From: Thiodubiliella sp900128405
GTDB lineage: Bacteria; Pseudomonadota; Gammaproteobacteria; PS1; Pseudothioglobaceae
Direction of reading: 5' to 3'
Length of the DNA: 64,000 nucleotides
Assembly: GCA_963682085.1 (NCBI GenBank)
Contig: OY821614.1
Location: 1,736,001 to 1,800,000, forward strand
Of the stretch, positions 36,262-50,300 are shown piece by piece. Within the stretch, counting starts at the first letter, position 1, and every line of letters begins with the position of its first letter. The notes beneath the pieces were generated by a model, which made no database searches, was not told where the DNA came from, and worked only from the letters and a program-made list of their open reading frames with translations. The position numbers were made by a program, and so were the translations under genes.

Positions 36262-37812
36262 TTGAATTTAGTAGATATAATACAACAACTTAAACCTTAT
36301 GGCGATTTGTTAGAAGGTAATTTAATGGGATTGGAAAAAGAAGGATTGCGTGTCTCACGAAAAGGGGGCATTTCTCAAGCGTCTCACCCAAAAGCACTCG
36401 GCTGTGCATTGACGCATCCGAATATCACCACCGATTTTTCCGAATCACTGATTGAATTGGTAACACCGCCAATGCATAGCGCCAAGGAGATACTGGCATT
36501 TTTATCAAAAACACAGCAATATTTGTATCATCATTTACCAAAAGATCAAAATTTTTGGACAGCAAGTATGCCGTGCGTGATTCGGGGGGAGACTTACATC
36601 CCAATTGCTCAATATGGCACAAGCAATCAAGGAATGATGAAAACTGTTTATCGACATGGGCTGGCCAATCGTTATGGCAGTGTGATGCAAACCATTGCAG
36701 GCATTCATTTTAATTATTCATTTTCAGTAGATTTTTTTAAGCAATATCATCAACTTCAAGCGCCAAATGAGCTTTTTAGAAAATTTAGTGACCAAGCCTA
36801 TATGGAGCTAACTCGTAATGTGGTGCGTTATGGCTGGCTCATTCCCTATTTATTTGGTGCATCGCCTGCTGTTTGTAAATCCTTTCTCAAGGGTTATCAT
36901 CAACATTCTTTGGTGAAATTTAACGCCTCTACTTTATATGAACCGTATGCCACTTCCTTGCGAATGGGGGATATTGGTTATCAAAACTTACGCGAAGATG
37001 AAGTGGGTGTAAAGGCAAGCTATAATTCCTTAAGGCATTATATTCACAGTTTGAAATCTGGTATGCAAACTGTGTGTTGCGAATATCAAGAGATTGGATT
37101 GAAAAAACAAGGGAAATATCAGCAATTGAATACCAATATTTTACAGATTGAAAATGAATATTATGCGTCTGTTCGTCCTAAACCAGATATGTCATCAGAT
37201 AAAAAACCTTTGGATGCGCTAAATGAAGATGGTATTAGTTATGTTGAGTTGCGTTCATTGGATATTAATCCAAATTTGGCATTGGGTATTGACCAGACAC
37301 AGGTTTTATTTTTAGAAGCATTTTTATTGTTTTGTTTATTAGAGGATTCACCAGTGATTTCGAGCCGAGAGCAGTTTGAAATTGATAGCAATGATCAATT
37401 GGTTGCACACAAAGGGCGACAGCCAAATTTGGTTTTAAATCATGAAGGGAAAAGCGTTTCATTACAAGTATTGGGTAGAGCAACAATAGATAAAATTGCG
37501 TTGTGTGCTGAATTACTGGGGTCAGACTGTCAAATGGCTGTTAAAGAAATTGGTAAACGCATTGAAAATGCCAAATTAACCCCCTCAGCGATTACCTTGA
37601 GTGAGATGAAACAGCAAGAGCAAGGTTTTTTTGATTATACAAATACATTGGCAAAACAACATCAAAAGGACTTTCTTGCCCAAGAAATTGATCAAGCACA
37701 TTTTGATTATTTAGACCAGCAAGCCAAAAAATCTTGTGAACAGCAAATTAAGATAGAACAAGCGGATACCCTTAGTTTTGAGGACTATCTAGCAGATTAT
37801 TTTAATCATTAG
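36262..37812 (+). CDS. gshA: glutamate-cysteine ligase
   Basis: 516 residues, type 1 proteobacterial GshA. Forms gamma-glutamylcysteine from glutamate and cysteine with ATP, the first step of glutathione synthesis. The N-terminal active-site region (LMGLEKEGLRVSRKG, then FSESLIELVTPP) and the central YVELRSLDINP segment are present. The start codon is TTG at 36262; there is no in-frame ATG before the conserved region. It is divergent from the Nudix gene with only 50 bases between them. Confidence 0.95.
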   Translation: MNLVDIIQQLKPYGDLLEGNLMGLEKEGLRVSRKGGISQASHPKALGCALTHPNITTDFSESLIELVTPPMHSAKEILAFLSKTQQYLYHHLPKDQNFWTASMPCVIRGETYIPIAQYGTSNQGMMKTVYRHGLANRYGSVMQTIAGIHFNYSFSVDFFKQYHQLQAPNELFRKFSDQAYMELTRNVVRYGWLIPYLFGASPAVCKSFLKGYHQHSLVKFNASTLYEPYATSLRMGDIGYQNLREDEVGVKASYNSLRHYIHSLKSGMQTVCCEYQEIGLKKQGKYQQLNTNILQIENEYYASVRPKPDMSSDKKPLDALNEDGISYVELRSLDINPNLALGIDQTQVLFLEAFLLFCLLEDSPVISSREQFEIDSNDQLVAHKGRQPNLVLNHEGKSVSLQVLGRATIDKIALCAELLGSDCQMAVKEIGKRIENAKLTPSAITLSEMKQQEQGFFDYTNTLAKQHQKDFLAQEIDQAHFDYLDQQAKKSCEQQIKIEQADTLSFEDYLADYFNH

Positions 37813-38046
37813 CCGTTTAAAACAAGTAAGATTTGCTTGGTTTAATATTCAAAAAATACCTACTTAAAACTATTTGCGTTGCTGGATCAATAATGGACAA
37901 AAATCATACAAACCCTCATTGTCTTTATTTTTATAGGATAATATAGATTTTGTAGAGTGCTTAGATGTTGATTTTAGGACTAAGTTAAACGAACCTCTCT
38001 CCTTTTGTTTGCTATAATATCAACCATATTAATATAAAGGGCAACG
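37813..38046. other. intergenic DNA with no recognisable gene
   Basis: AT-rich. A TATAAT at 38013-38018 and an aaaggg site at about 38036 belong to the small ORF that follows. Nothing else is seen. The whole gap between gshA and the giant gene (554 bases) holds that ORF, a palindromic element and a second tiny ORF. Confidence 0.5.
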
Positions 38047-38178
38047 ATGTTCTCTCTAATTCTGAAGTTACTACCCAATAAAGCCAAAATATACGCCCTA
38101 AGAGTTAAGATCACCAAAGATGAAAACAATAAGTCTACACTCAGTAGACAAATGACACTCGTTAACAACCTATACTAG
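38047..38178 (+). CDS. small basic 43-residue ORF, possibly a truncated gene
   Basis: ATG 38047 has an aaggg ribosome site and a TATAAT 29 bases upstream. The product is short and basic (starts MFSLILKLLPNKAK). Its TAG stop (38176-38178) ends one base before the palindromic element, so the element may have cut a longer gene or simply landed next to it. No family recognised. Confidence 0.35.
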   Translation: MFSLILKLLPNKAKIYALRVKITKDENNKSTLSRQMTLVNNLY

Positions 38179-38179
38179 A

Positions 38180-38255
38180 AGAGACCTTTACATAAATATG
38201 AATAATCATCAAAAATTGAATTTTGCTAATCATCCATATTTATGCAAAGGTCTCT
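38180..38255. repeat. 76-base palindromic element (MITE-like)
   Basis: Terminal arms of 21 bases (38180-38200 and 38235-38255) are inverted repeats with one mismatch, beginning AGAGACCTTT. The 34-base centre is itself partly palindromic (CAAAAATTGAATTTTG). This is the shape of a non-autonomous element mobilised by an IS with GAGACCTTTGCA-type ends, but its arms do not match the IS at 4451. It could also act as a transcript hairpin ahead of the giant gene. No clear target duplication. Confidence 0.6.
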
Positions 38256-38280
38256 AAAATTAATACTTACAAGGATAACA

Positions 38281-38379
38281 ATGCAATATCTCCCTAATAC
38301 TAAAAATTCACTACCCCTTCATTTTTTAATGACATTCAAAAAAATCCTTTCATTTAAGGAGCTTTTATGGGTGCTGTAG
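38281..38379 (+). CDS. possible 32-residue leader peptide overlapping the giant gene start
   Basis: ATG 38281 follows an aagg sequence; the frame ends at TAG 38377-38379, overlapping the giant ORF start (38367) by 13 bases, so its translation could couple to it. The first codons resemble those of the 43-residue ORF before the palindrome (CTCCCTAATACTAAA versus CTCTAATTCTGAAG), suggesting a decayed duplication. No family recognised. Confidence 0.2.
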   Translation: MQYLPNTKNSLPLHFLMTFKKILSFKELLWVL

Positions 38380-41300
38380 CCAGTTTTGTTGAAGATGTAT
38401 TTGATGCTGTCGTTGATGTAGTTACTACTGTAATTGACACTGTAGGATTTCTTATTACAGGGAATTACGAAGGGGATGATGGCGACAATACAGCGTTTGC
38501 TTTGGGTTTTGCTGTGTGGGGTAGTGGTCTTAACATGTATGGGGGGAATGACACGGTATATGCTGCTAGTTTAAAACTTAGTGTTTATGATACTTGGGGG
38601 AATTTAAGTATTCATGGTGCTGCTGGCTTTATGGATATCAATAAGAGTGGTGATGGCAATATGTCCGTTAATGGTGCTGCTGGTGCGGTGAGTTTGAATC
38701 ATACTGGGCAATCGGGCAATATTAGTTTTAATGGTGGGGCAGCATCTAATAAAATTTATCGTTCTGGTCATTCAGGGGACGTTACATTTAAAGGCATTGG
38801 TATATCAAATAGGGTGGTTAACCAAGTAAAGTATGGCAATATTAAATTTACTGGCTCTGGCTTGTCTAATGTTGTAGAGCGTAGAGGTGGAGAGCATGGC
38901 GATATTTACTTTATGGGTGCAGGTGCTTCAAATCAGGTTACTAATAGCGCAAATAGAGGCAGTATTTATTTTACCGGTATAGGGGCTTACAACAGAGTAG
39001 AGCGTCGAGGTCATTCAGGCAACATTGCCTTTACTGGACTGGGTTTTTACAATCATGTTACTAATGCCACTCGTGAAGGCAATATTGATTTTATAGGTAT
39101 TGGTGCATATAACAAAGTAGAGCGTCTAGGTGGATACAAAGGCAACATCTTTTTCAAAGGTGCTGGCATAGGTAATCATATTGTCAATACGGCTAAATAT
39201 GGTAATACTGAGTTTATTGGCGGCGGCGGTGCTAATGTTATCGAACATTCTGCTAGTGGCAATATCTCTTTCAAAGGCATAGGTGCTATTAACAAGGTTA
39301 GCCACACAGGTGATTATGGCGACATTAATTTTATTGGCGGTGGTGTTGGTAACATTATTACTCGTTCAGGGATAAAAGGCAATGGAGATTTAACAATATT
39401 AGGGGGTGGCAATGTTGTTACCTGGTCAACGGATGGCAAGTTAGAAGCAAAACTTGGCGGCTTTCGTTTAAACCTATTAAAGAGATATGGGCGTGGCGAC
39501 ACAAATTTAATACTGGTTTCATTAGGCAATATTGTTGATGTAGAAGTATCCAAAGGTAACCTCAGTTTAACGGGCATTGGCGCAGCAAATGTAGTCAATT
39601 ACAAAGGAGAAGGCACCTTAGATGCCGAATTATTCGGCGGTGCAAATATCATCACCAGAGAAGGCTCTGGGAATTCAATTTTATATCTTTTGGCAGGAGG
39701 CAATGTTTTTACTGATTTCTCCACAGGCGATGTCAGAGGCTCTTTATTAGGCGGTCTAAATATCGTTACCAAAGAAGGCGATGGTAATATTGATGTAGAT
39801 ATGTATGGCGGTTCCAATGTCCTAACACAAGTCGGCAACGGCAACATTCAAGTAAGACAATTCGGCGGTGCCAATATCATTACCAAATCAGGTGATGGCA
39901 ATATCTTTGCCTTGTTATTCGGTTTAGCCAATGTCGTTACCCATGTTGGCGATGGCGATGTTTATCTATTAATGCTAGGCATGGGCAATGTTGCCACCAA
40001 AGTAGGGGATGGCGATGTTGTTGTCGGTATGTTTGGCATTGGCAATGTCTTAACCCATGTCGGCAACGGCATGACTGCCGCATTAATGGTATCTGTCGGT
40101 GTTAATTTCTTCACCAAAGTTGGCAACGGCCCAACACTGGCCTTAATGTTTTCAATGGCTGCTAACATCTTCACCCACATTGGCAACGGACCCACTGCCG
40201 CATTAATGATAGGCGGACTAGGCAACATCTTCACCAAAGTTGGCAACGGCCCCTCAGTGGCAATAATGCTAGCAGGCAAAGCCAATATCTTCACCCATAT
40301 CGGCAACGGCTTTAGCGCCGCTTTAATGATAGGCGGACTGGGCAATATCTTCACCAAAGTTGGCAACGGCACAACCTTAGCAGCCATGGTCGGCAATGCC
40401 AATATCTTTACCCATATCGGCAATGGATTTTCAGTCGCATTTGCCATTGGACAAGCCAACATTGTTACCAAAGTCGGCTCAGGTCACTTAATAACAGCAG
40501 CCATTGGACAAGCCAATATTGTTACCCATGTTAATTTAGACAGCAAGGGCAACACCGTGAGTTTGGTTGTTGGTCGAGCCAATATTGTTACCAGAGTATC
40601 CTCATTAACAGATTTTACCGTTACCGTTTCCCCATTAGATGCCGTTGTCTCAGACCCTGTTTTAGAAAAACACCGTTTATTCCCAAGAGGAGATGTCTTC
40701 TCCGCACCACAAAAATTCCTAACATCAGGCGTTGATTCACTCAAAGCAACTGGCGCCGCATTACTAGGCGAAGGCAACGAAGGCAGTATGGTAACATTTG
40801 CCATAGGTCAAGCGAACATCATCACCCATGTTGGCAATGGTGCAATGCTAGGCGTAGGCATTGGCAGCGCCAATATCATTAGCAAAGTCGGCCTAGGTCA
40901 AACCATACAAGCTGGCATCGGTCGAGCCAACATACTCACCTCAGTTGGCGACAACGACAGCTTACAAATTGCCATTGGCAAAGCCAACCTAGTAACCAAA
41001 GTCGGCTCTGGTCATAGTGCAATGATTGCCATTGGCAGAGCCAACATTACCACCAAAGTCGGCGATGGCTTCCATTTAGGATTGTCTGTCGGTAAACTCA
41101 ATATCAACACCAATATTGGCGATGGCATCGCCATCAATGCCTTAATTGGCAAATACAATCTCAATACACGCGTAGGACACGGCGTTAATATCGCCGTTAT
41201 GAAGGGCGATTATAATGTCAATGTCAGATATGGCGATGGTATGAATATCGCCCTAGCCGCAGGCAAAGGCAACATCACCGTCAATATTGGCGATGGCGAT

Positions 41301-44300
41301 TTTTACGGTGCTATGATTGAAGTAGGCACCAACAAACAAAGCGTTGGCAACAAGATGAAAGCCCTAATGCGGGGTATGCTATCCAATTTAAAAGAAACTG
41401 CCAAAAGCGTTTTAGTTAGCCAAACCATAGGCTTGATTATCAACGGCAATGATGCAAACACAACCAAATTCCGTGGCACCAGCCACTCCACACCCAAAAA
41501 AGATTCTGAATACACTCAAAACGCAAGTTCTACCAATAAAGAAGTTGACCAATCACAATACCAAGACACAGACGCTAACGAAGATTCAGATGTCAGCACA
41601 CAATCAGAAAAAGACCAACAAACCGTTGATTCCTTAAAATCCGACACACAAGTTAATGAAGACGATGCCAATAAAGACGCACAAGTCGTTACAGGCTTCT
41701 TAGACAATAGTAATAGCGATAGCAATAACAATGGCAATGGCAACAATTTAATACAAAACCAAGGTCAAAACCAAAACCAAGACTACATCGAAGGACTAAA
41801 CGAATTAAACCAAATAGGACAAAGCGACCATCACAATGACTACACCCAGTTTGGCACCACTGATAAAGTTACAAGCAAAGCCAACCAAATCATCACCAAC
41901 AGCAAAGAAGGCATTAACAAAAGCAAGTCCAAAACACAAGAAGAACTAAACAATGTCAAACAACGCAACCAAAAAAATCAATCACACCAACAAAACGAAC
42001 AACAAAAAGTAGGGAAACACCTAGGAGACGCCAACCAAAAATACCAAGAAGCCGGTAGCAAAAAAATTAAGCAAAAAGGGGCTATTTTAGTTGCCATGAA
42101 CATCTATCAAACATCAGTAGATGGACACCCAGAAAACAAAAATGTTTTTGAAATAGGGGACAAGATTACAGTTGCCCTAACCATGGACAAAGCCATGCAA
42201 TACCAAAAAGGCAGAGCCGGATACGCCGCCGACTCCAAAATAATTATCAATGGCTTGGTATTCTCCCTTGACACAAAAAAAGGCTTTTCCAATCCAAATG
42301 CAACCCCCACAGAAAGCACAAAATTAGTCTTTGAACACACCGTTCAAGCAAATGATGCCTTTACACAAGGAAAAGAATTTTCGATTAAATCCTCATCCGA
42401 CCTAATCATTAGTGGCATTTCTGATAGTAACGGCTATCCTCCCGCCTTTATTAATACCACCTACCCAATCTCACTCAGCAACACCGTTGCCACTAAATTC
42501 GACAAACGCAATCTAACTGTCGCTGGCGACACATTCCAAGGCTACACCATTGAAAAAAAATCAGGTGCCTCTTGGGATACCGATGTGTTTTCTCAAGAAA
42601 GCTTTATAGGCGATGGATACGCAATCTTTACATTAAACGCCACCTCTGCCAGAAAAGGCATTATGCTTGGCCTATCCACCGACAATCCAGACGGCAGTTA
42701 CAAAACCATTGAACACGCTGTTTACATTTACAACAATAAAATAAAAGATGTTCGCAACAACAACACAAAATACGCTGATTTTAATTATCGCTATAAAGTA
42801 GGCGACAAAATCAAGATTGAACGCCATGGCACCACCATTAAATATTACCACCTTAACAACAATGGCAACACCATTCGCATACTTGCCACCCAAACAGGCA
42901 TACCTGCCACCTCAGCATTACACATTGACACCTCAATCAAAGACGAAGGCGTTAAACTCACAGGCGTTAAACTGGTCAAGGGACTAAGTAACATAAGCCA
43001 ATACATCATCGATGTCCACGCCCCAAAACCCATTGCCAATAACGCTTGGCATATAGATGGCAAAACCACCAATAAAGACAACATACTCACCATCGGCGAT
43101 AAAATCAAAGTAACCCTTACCCTAGATGAAGCCGTTACCTTAGCAAAAGTCGGCACCAACAAAATTATGATTGCCGGCAAAGCATTCCTCCTAACAGGCA
43201 CCAATGGCAATATCACCAACACTTTAGAATTCACCTATACCATTCAAGTGAGTGATACCATAGCCAACACAGATCTTAATATCAACAATAAATACGACAT
43301 CACTTTACTTGATATTCAAGACACAGATGGCAATAACATTGACTTCAGTAGCATTACCAACGCCAACCCTGTGCACTTTTCCAAAACATTACTTGGTGCC
43401 AATAGCACTGACTTCGTCATTGGCGGTGGCAACATAGCCCACAACAACGGCGTTTATGAAAAAACCTCTGGCACTGGCTGGAATGCCGATGTTACCTCTT
43501 CCAAAGGCTTTATCAATGACGGCTATGTTATCGCTAAAATTGGCGCATCCGACAAAAAAGTGATGCTCGGCCTCTCAAGTGGCGATACCAACAACTCTTA
43601 CAACAGCATAAATTACGCCTTATACGCAGACCCTGGTGCCGACCAGAAATTTGTCATCTATGAAAACAGTGTAAAAAAATACAGCACAGGCGTTTCCTAT
43701 GCCATGGGCGACTATATGAAAGTCATCCGCTCAGGCACCACAATAAAGTATTACCACATCAAAGCCATCGATGGCGCACTCGCCAAAGGCACCTTACTTT
43801 ACACCTCCAGCAAAGCCTCAAATGCCAACACCAAATTGTTTTTAGACAGTTCCTTTTGTGATGTTGGTGCCAAGTTATCAAATATGCAAATATTTAGCAG
43901 CAATAACCTCCCATTCTCAGTCGATGTCTACGCCCCCAAACCCATTTCCAGTGCCAATGCTTGGCATATAGACAGCACCAACGCCGACAACAACGGTGTC
44001 TTCACCCTCGGCGATAAAATTAAACTAACCCTTACCCTAGATGAAGCCGTTATCTTAGCAAAGGTTGACAGTAGCAAAATCATTATTGCTGGCAGAGAGT
44101 TTTTCTTAACAGGCAGTAACGGCACCACTACTAACACACTGGTATTCACTTACACCGTAAAAATCAACGACAAAATTGACACCAAGTATTTTGCTATTAA
44201 CAACAAAAACGACATTGTTTTAAGTGATATCAAAGATACCGATGGCAACAACATTGACTTCAGTGGCATCATCGGCCCAATCAAACTTTCTAATACATCA

Positions 44301-47300
44301 CTTGATAACAACCTTACTATTAGTGCCGACAAAAGAATAACACTCACCAACGGCGTTTATGAAAAAACCTCTGATGTTGGTTGGAATACTGATGTTGCCT
44401 CTTCCAAGAGCTTTACTGGTGATGGCTATGTTATTGCTAAGATTGAGAATCCTAATAAAAGATTAATGTTTGGCCTCTCAAGTGGTAATACCAGCAATTC
44501 TTACAAGAGCATGGATTATGCTTTATACGCAGACTCCACCACTAATAAACACTTTGTCATCTATGAAAGCGGCCGATACAAACGCGACACAGGTACCTCC
44601 TATGACACAGGCGACTATATGAAAGTCGTGCGCTCAGGCACCACCGTGAAGTATTACCATATCAAAGCAGCCGATGGACCACTTGCCAAAGGCACCTTGC
44701 TTTACACCTCTAGAAAAGCCTCAAGTGCCAACACCAAATTATTCTTAGACAGCTCCTTTCACGATGTTGGTGCCAAATTATCAGAGATGCAAATATTTAG
44801 TGGCAACAACCTACCACTATCAGTAGATGTTCACGCTCCAAAACCAACAACCAATGCTTGGCACATAGACGGCAAATCCGCCAATAGCAAAGGCGTCTTT
44901 ACCATCGGCGATGAAATCAAAGTAACCCTTACTTTAAATGAAAAAGTTACCCTAGCAAATGTTGGTCAAAATAACATTGTTATTGCTGGCAAAAAATTCC
45001 TTTTAACAGGCACCAACGGCACCTCTACCACCGTATTAAATTTTACTTATACCGTTAAAGCCAACGACAAGTTAATTGCCACCAGCAGGCGTTACAATGC
45101 TGTTTTAACAGGCATCCTAGACACTGATGGCAATTCAATAAATATGAGCCATGCCACCAGCCCTATTGGACTCACCAACACCTTGATTGATGCCGACTTT
45201 ATCACTAATAACAAAATAACCCAAACTAACGACATTTATGAAAAAACATCTGACACTGGCTGGAATTCCAATGTCGCCTCCTCTCAAGGCTTTGTCAACG
45301 ACGGCTATGTTATCGCCAAAATTGGTGCACCCGATAAAAGGGTTATGCTCGGCCTTTCAAGTAGCAATACCAGCCATTCTTACAATGGTCTAAATTACGC
45401 CTTGTATGCAGATTCAGGCATTGGCAAGAAATTTGTCATCTATGAAAGCGGTCAACGCAAATACAGCACAGGCGTTACTTATGCCATGGGCGACTATATG
45501 AAAGTCATCCGCTCAGGCACCACAATCAAATATTACCACCTCAAAGCAGCCGAAGGACCACTGTCCAAAGGCACCTTACTTTACACCTCCAACAAAGCCT
45601 CAAGCATTAACACCAAGTTGTTTTTAGGCAGTTCTTTTTATGGTGTCGGTGCTAAATTGTCAGATATGCAAATATTTAACGGTAGTCATTTAGATCTTTC
45701 AGTCAATGTCTACGCACCAAAACCCACCCATGACGCTTGGCACATAGACGGTGTAGTTAATGACCAAGGTGCCTTTACCCTCGGCAGTAAAGTTAAAATA
45801 ACACTCACTTTAAACGAACGCATTACCTTAGCCAATGTTGCTAGCAATAAAATCGTTATTGCCGGCAAAGAATTCCTACTAACAGGCACCAATGGCACCA
45901 CCACCAAAACACTAGAGTTTGTTTACACCGTTCAACTTAACGACAAAATAGACACCAGTTTTTACATTAACAAAAAAGACATTGTCTTAACCGGCATTCA
46001 AGACACAGATGGCAACAACATAGACCTTGGCAACACTAATGGCATAGACATCAGCCCCAGCATCCAAAACCTCGCCCTCAACAGCAAAGGACTAACAACC
46101 ATTAGCACCAACATTACCCGTTGGCATGCAAATAACACCGCCGCCAATATTCAACGAATGACCGATGGCAACACCAGCACAAGGGGTGCATTAAATTATG
46201 CCACACACCCAGCAAATGCCCATGGAAAACACATCTTGTTTGATTTTAAAGGTGTTAATTATAACAACGGCAGCTTTAAACTTTACAATCGCAAAAATGT
46301 TGCTGATAGGATCAACGGCTCAACCGTTGAGTTCCTTAAAGACGGCATCGTAGTCTCCATCCGCACTATCAGCGATGCTGGCAATATTATTGAAATCGCC
46401 CCCGATGCCCACATCATCTTTGACCAAGTTAAACTCACTTTTGACGGCGATTTACAAAACTTCCGTGAAGTTGAAATCTTTGGTAAAAATGCCAGCCTAT
46501 CAATAGATGCTGGTGCCCCAACTCCCCTAAAAAATCACGCTTGGCGTATCAACAGAGACATTGCTGGTAACGATGGCACCTTTGCCATTGGCGATAAAAT
46601 TAAAGTAACACTGCGTTTAGATGACATCGTCATCCTAGCAAAAGTTGACAGCAACAAAATCACCATCGCCAACAAAGAATTCTTCTTAACAGGCAACAAT
46701 GGCGACACCACCGACACCCTAGAATTCACTTACACCGTGCAAGCCAACGACAGCATCAGTGCTACAGATTTTAACATTAGCAGCAAAGAAGACATTAATG
46801 TAACCGACATCAAAGATGCCGATGGCAACAGCATCGACTTGAGTGGTATTACCAACGCCATAGACCTTTCTAACGCATCCCTTAACACCGACCTTATCAT
46901 TGGCGGTGGCAACAAAATAACCCACATCGACGGTGTTTATAGCAAAACCTCCAGCACTAATTGGGATGCCGATGTTACCTCTTCCAAAGGCTTTACTGGC
47001 GATGGCTATGTTATTGCCAAAATTGGCGAACCCAATAAAAGGGTAATGCTCGGCCTCTCAAGTGGCGATACCAGTAATTCTTACAAAAGTATGGATTATG
47101 CCTTATACGCAGACCCAGGTACCAGCAAAACCTTTGTCATCTATGAAAGCAACCAACACAAACGCAACACAAGAGTTAGTTATGCCATAGGCGACTATAT
47201 GAAAGTCGTCCGCTCAGGCACCACCGTGAAGTATTACCATATCAAAGCAGCCGATGGTTCACTTGCCCAAGGCACCTTACTCTACACTTCAAGCAAAGCT

Positions 47301-50300
47301 TCAAATGCCAACACCAAATTATTCTTAGACAGTTCCTTTTATGGTGTTGGTGCCAAATTATCAGAGATGCAAATATTCAGCGGTAATTATTCAGCACTTT
47401 CAGTAGATGTACACGCACCAAAACCCATTGCAAATGCTTGGAAAATGAACAGCATACCCACCAATGGCAAAGGTGTCTTTGTCATTGGCGACAAGGTCAA
47501 AGTAACCCTTACTTTAAATAAACGCATTATCTTAGCCAATGTTGGCAGCAATAAAATCGTGATTGCCGGCAAAGAATTCCTTTTAACAGGCACCAATGGC
47601 ACAGCCACCAACACATTAGAGTTTGCTTACACCGTTCAGGCAAACGACAAAATCAATGCCGCCTTTTGTATTAACAACAAAAACGACATCGTCTTAAACG
47701 ACATTCAAGATGCAGATGGCAACACCATTAACCTTAGTAGCATTCCTAACAGAGTAAACATCAGCCCCAACATTCAAAACCTCGCCCTTAACAGCAAAGG
47801 ATTAGCAACCATCAGCACCAACATCACCCATTGGCATGCCAATGACACCAAAGCTAACATTGAAAGAATGACCGATGGCAACACCAGTTCAAGTGGTGCT
47901 TTAGATTATGCCACACACCCAAAAAATGCCAACGGCAAACACATTTTGTTTGATTTTGGAGAAGCTAATTACAGCAACGGCAGTTTTAAGCTATATAACC
48001 GCAAAGGGGTTGCCGATAGAATCAACGGATCAACCGTTGAGTTTCTTAAAAACGGTATGGTAGTTTTAACCCGCACCATCCGTAATGCTGGCAATATCGT
48101 TAAAATCACCCCAGCAACTTATGTTACCTTTGATCAAGTTAAACTCACTTTTAGTGGCGATTCACAAAACTTCCGTGAAATTGAAATCTTTGGCAAAAAT
48201 TCAAACTTATTAATAGATTCTGGTGCCCCAGAACCCCTAAAAAACAATGCTTGGCACATTAATAGAGGCGTTGCCGACAGCAATGGTGAATTTAGCGTTG
48301 GCGATGAAGTCAAAATAACCCTTACTTTAGACAAAGCCGTTACCCTTGCAAAGGTTGGTAGCAACAAAATTATCATCGCCAACAAAGTATTCCTACTAAC
48401 AGGCACCAACGGCACAACCACCAACACATTAGAATTTACCCGCACTGTTAAAGTCAGCGACAACATCAACGCTGAAGATTTTGATATTGACAACAAAGAC
48501 GACATCATTCTAACTGATGTTAAAGACACAGACGGCAACAACATTAACTTTAACAACATTACCAGCGCTATAGAATTATCCAACATCCCACTTGACACCG
48601 ACTTTAACATTAACGGCGGCAAGAAGATAACCCACATTAACAACATTTACAAAAAAACCTCTGACACTGGCTGGAATGCCAGCATTACCTCTTCCAAAGG
48701 CTTTACTGGCAATGGCCACCTTATTGCCAAGATGGGCAGTAACAACAAACATCTAATGATTGGATTGTCCAGCAACAACAGCGATAACAACAGCAACAGC
48801 AACAACTACCAAGCAATGAATTTTGCAATTTATATGAACAACACCGGAGACATCGGTAGCATTTATGAAAACGGTCTTAGTGTCAAAGAATTTTCTAAAA
48901 ATGAATACACTTACGAAGTCGGAGATTACTTAAAAATAGAACGAGATGCCACCACCATTAACTACTACCTTATCAAAGCCAACGACAACCCAACCACCCA
49001 AGGCACTTTACTCTACACCTCAAGCACAGTCTCAAATGCCGATACCGAATTGTTTTTAGAAAGTTCTCTGCATGACATAGGCGCCAAAATATCAGAGGTA
49101 AAAATATTTAACGACAACAAATCATCCCTTTCAATAAACCCCAACATGCAAATCCTAGGAGAAACACCAACAACAAACAATGACCCAAAAGGAGACAGCA
49201 CACTCAATCAAATACCTAATGATCACCAACTTAATAATACTTCCACAACAACCAATGGCAACACCACCAACAACACTCAAAACACCTCCACTGGCAACAC
49301 CCAAAATACCCAAAACACCCAAGAACAAGAAGCCCAAAAAGCCAAAAAAGCCAAAAAATGGTTCAAAATCAAAACCAACAGTAAATTCTCCCAAGGCCTA
49401 TCGCTCTTTCAAATACCCCAAATTTTTATCATTACCGAACTTTCAAATGAAAACTTTGATTTAGCATCAAGCCTCGGAAAAAATAACAACATTGTCATTT
49501 ACTACAACGCAAAAAACAATGAAATAGACTACCTATACGGACAACAAAACGACATTGAAGTAAAGCAGATAGAATACCGCATTATCGCCAACGGCAAAAT
49601 CATCAACACCCTAGTTGAAGACACCACCAATGGCGAATACATCGCAGACACCGACGACGACCCAAAAGACGACATCGACACCCAAGCCATCGTAGCACAA
49701 TTACAACAAGCCATCACCATAAACCGAACCAACACAAAAATACACAAAAACTGGTTCACAAGACACAGCTTTACAAAAAAAGGGCTAGACATCAACAACC
49801 CACCCTCCATCCAAAACAGAAAGCAAACAACCCAATCCACTAACAGTAACACTCCCCCTACTGACACCAACACATCCCGATACCAAAGCAACATCATCAT
49901 CCAAAGCAGCGACAACCCCATCGTAATCAAAGCAGCCAACGCCTTATTCAACAAACACCCCAACACCAGCATCCTCGTCAAATTCGACCAAAACGGTAAC
50001 CTTATTACCCTCAAAGGCGAAACTTACACCCCAACAGGCAACACCCGTCTTAATTTTGTTGGTCACGGTGCTGATTTAGAACAAGAAGGCGCACAATCAT
50101 TAGCAGACAAGGTAAAAACACTACAACAAACCTATAGCAATGACAGCACCAATATCAAGCGTATTGCCCTGGTAGGTTGCGATACCGATGGCATCAACCA
50201 AAACTTAACCAAAAACTTTGCCACAACTGTTTATAACGACACACCAAGCCTAAGAGATGCTGAAGTTACTGGCAGAAAAGGTGAAATACAAATCAATACT

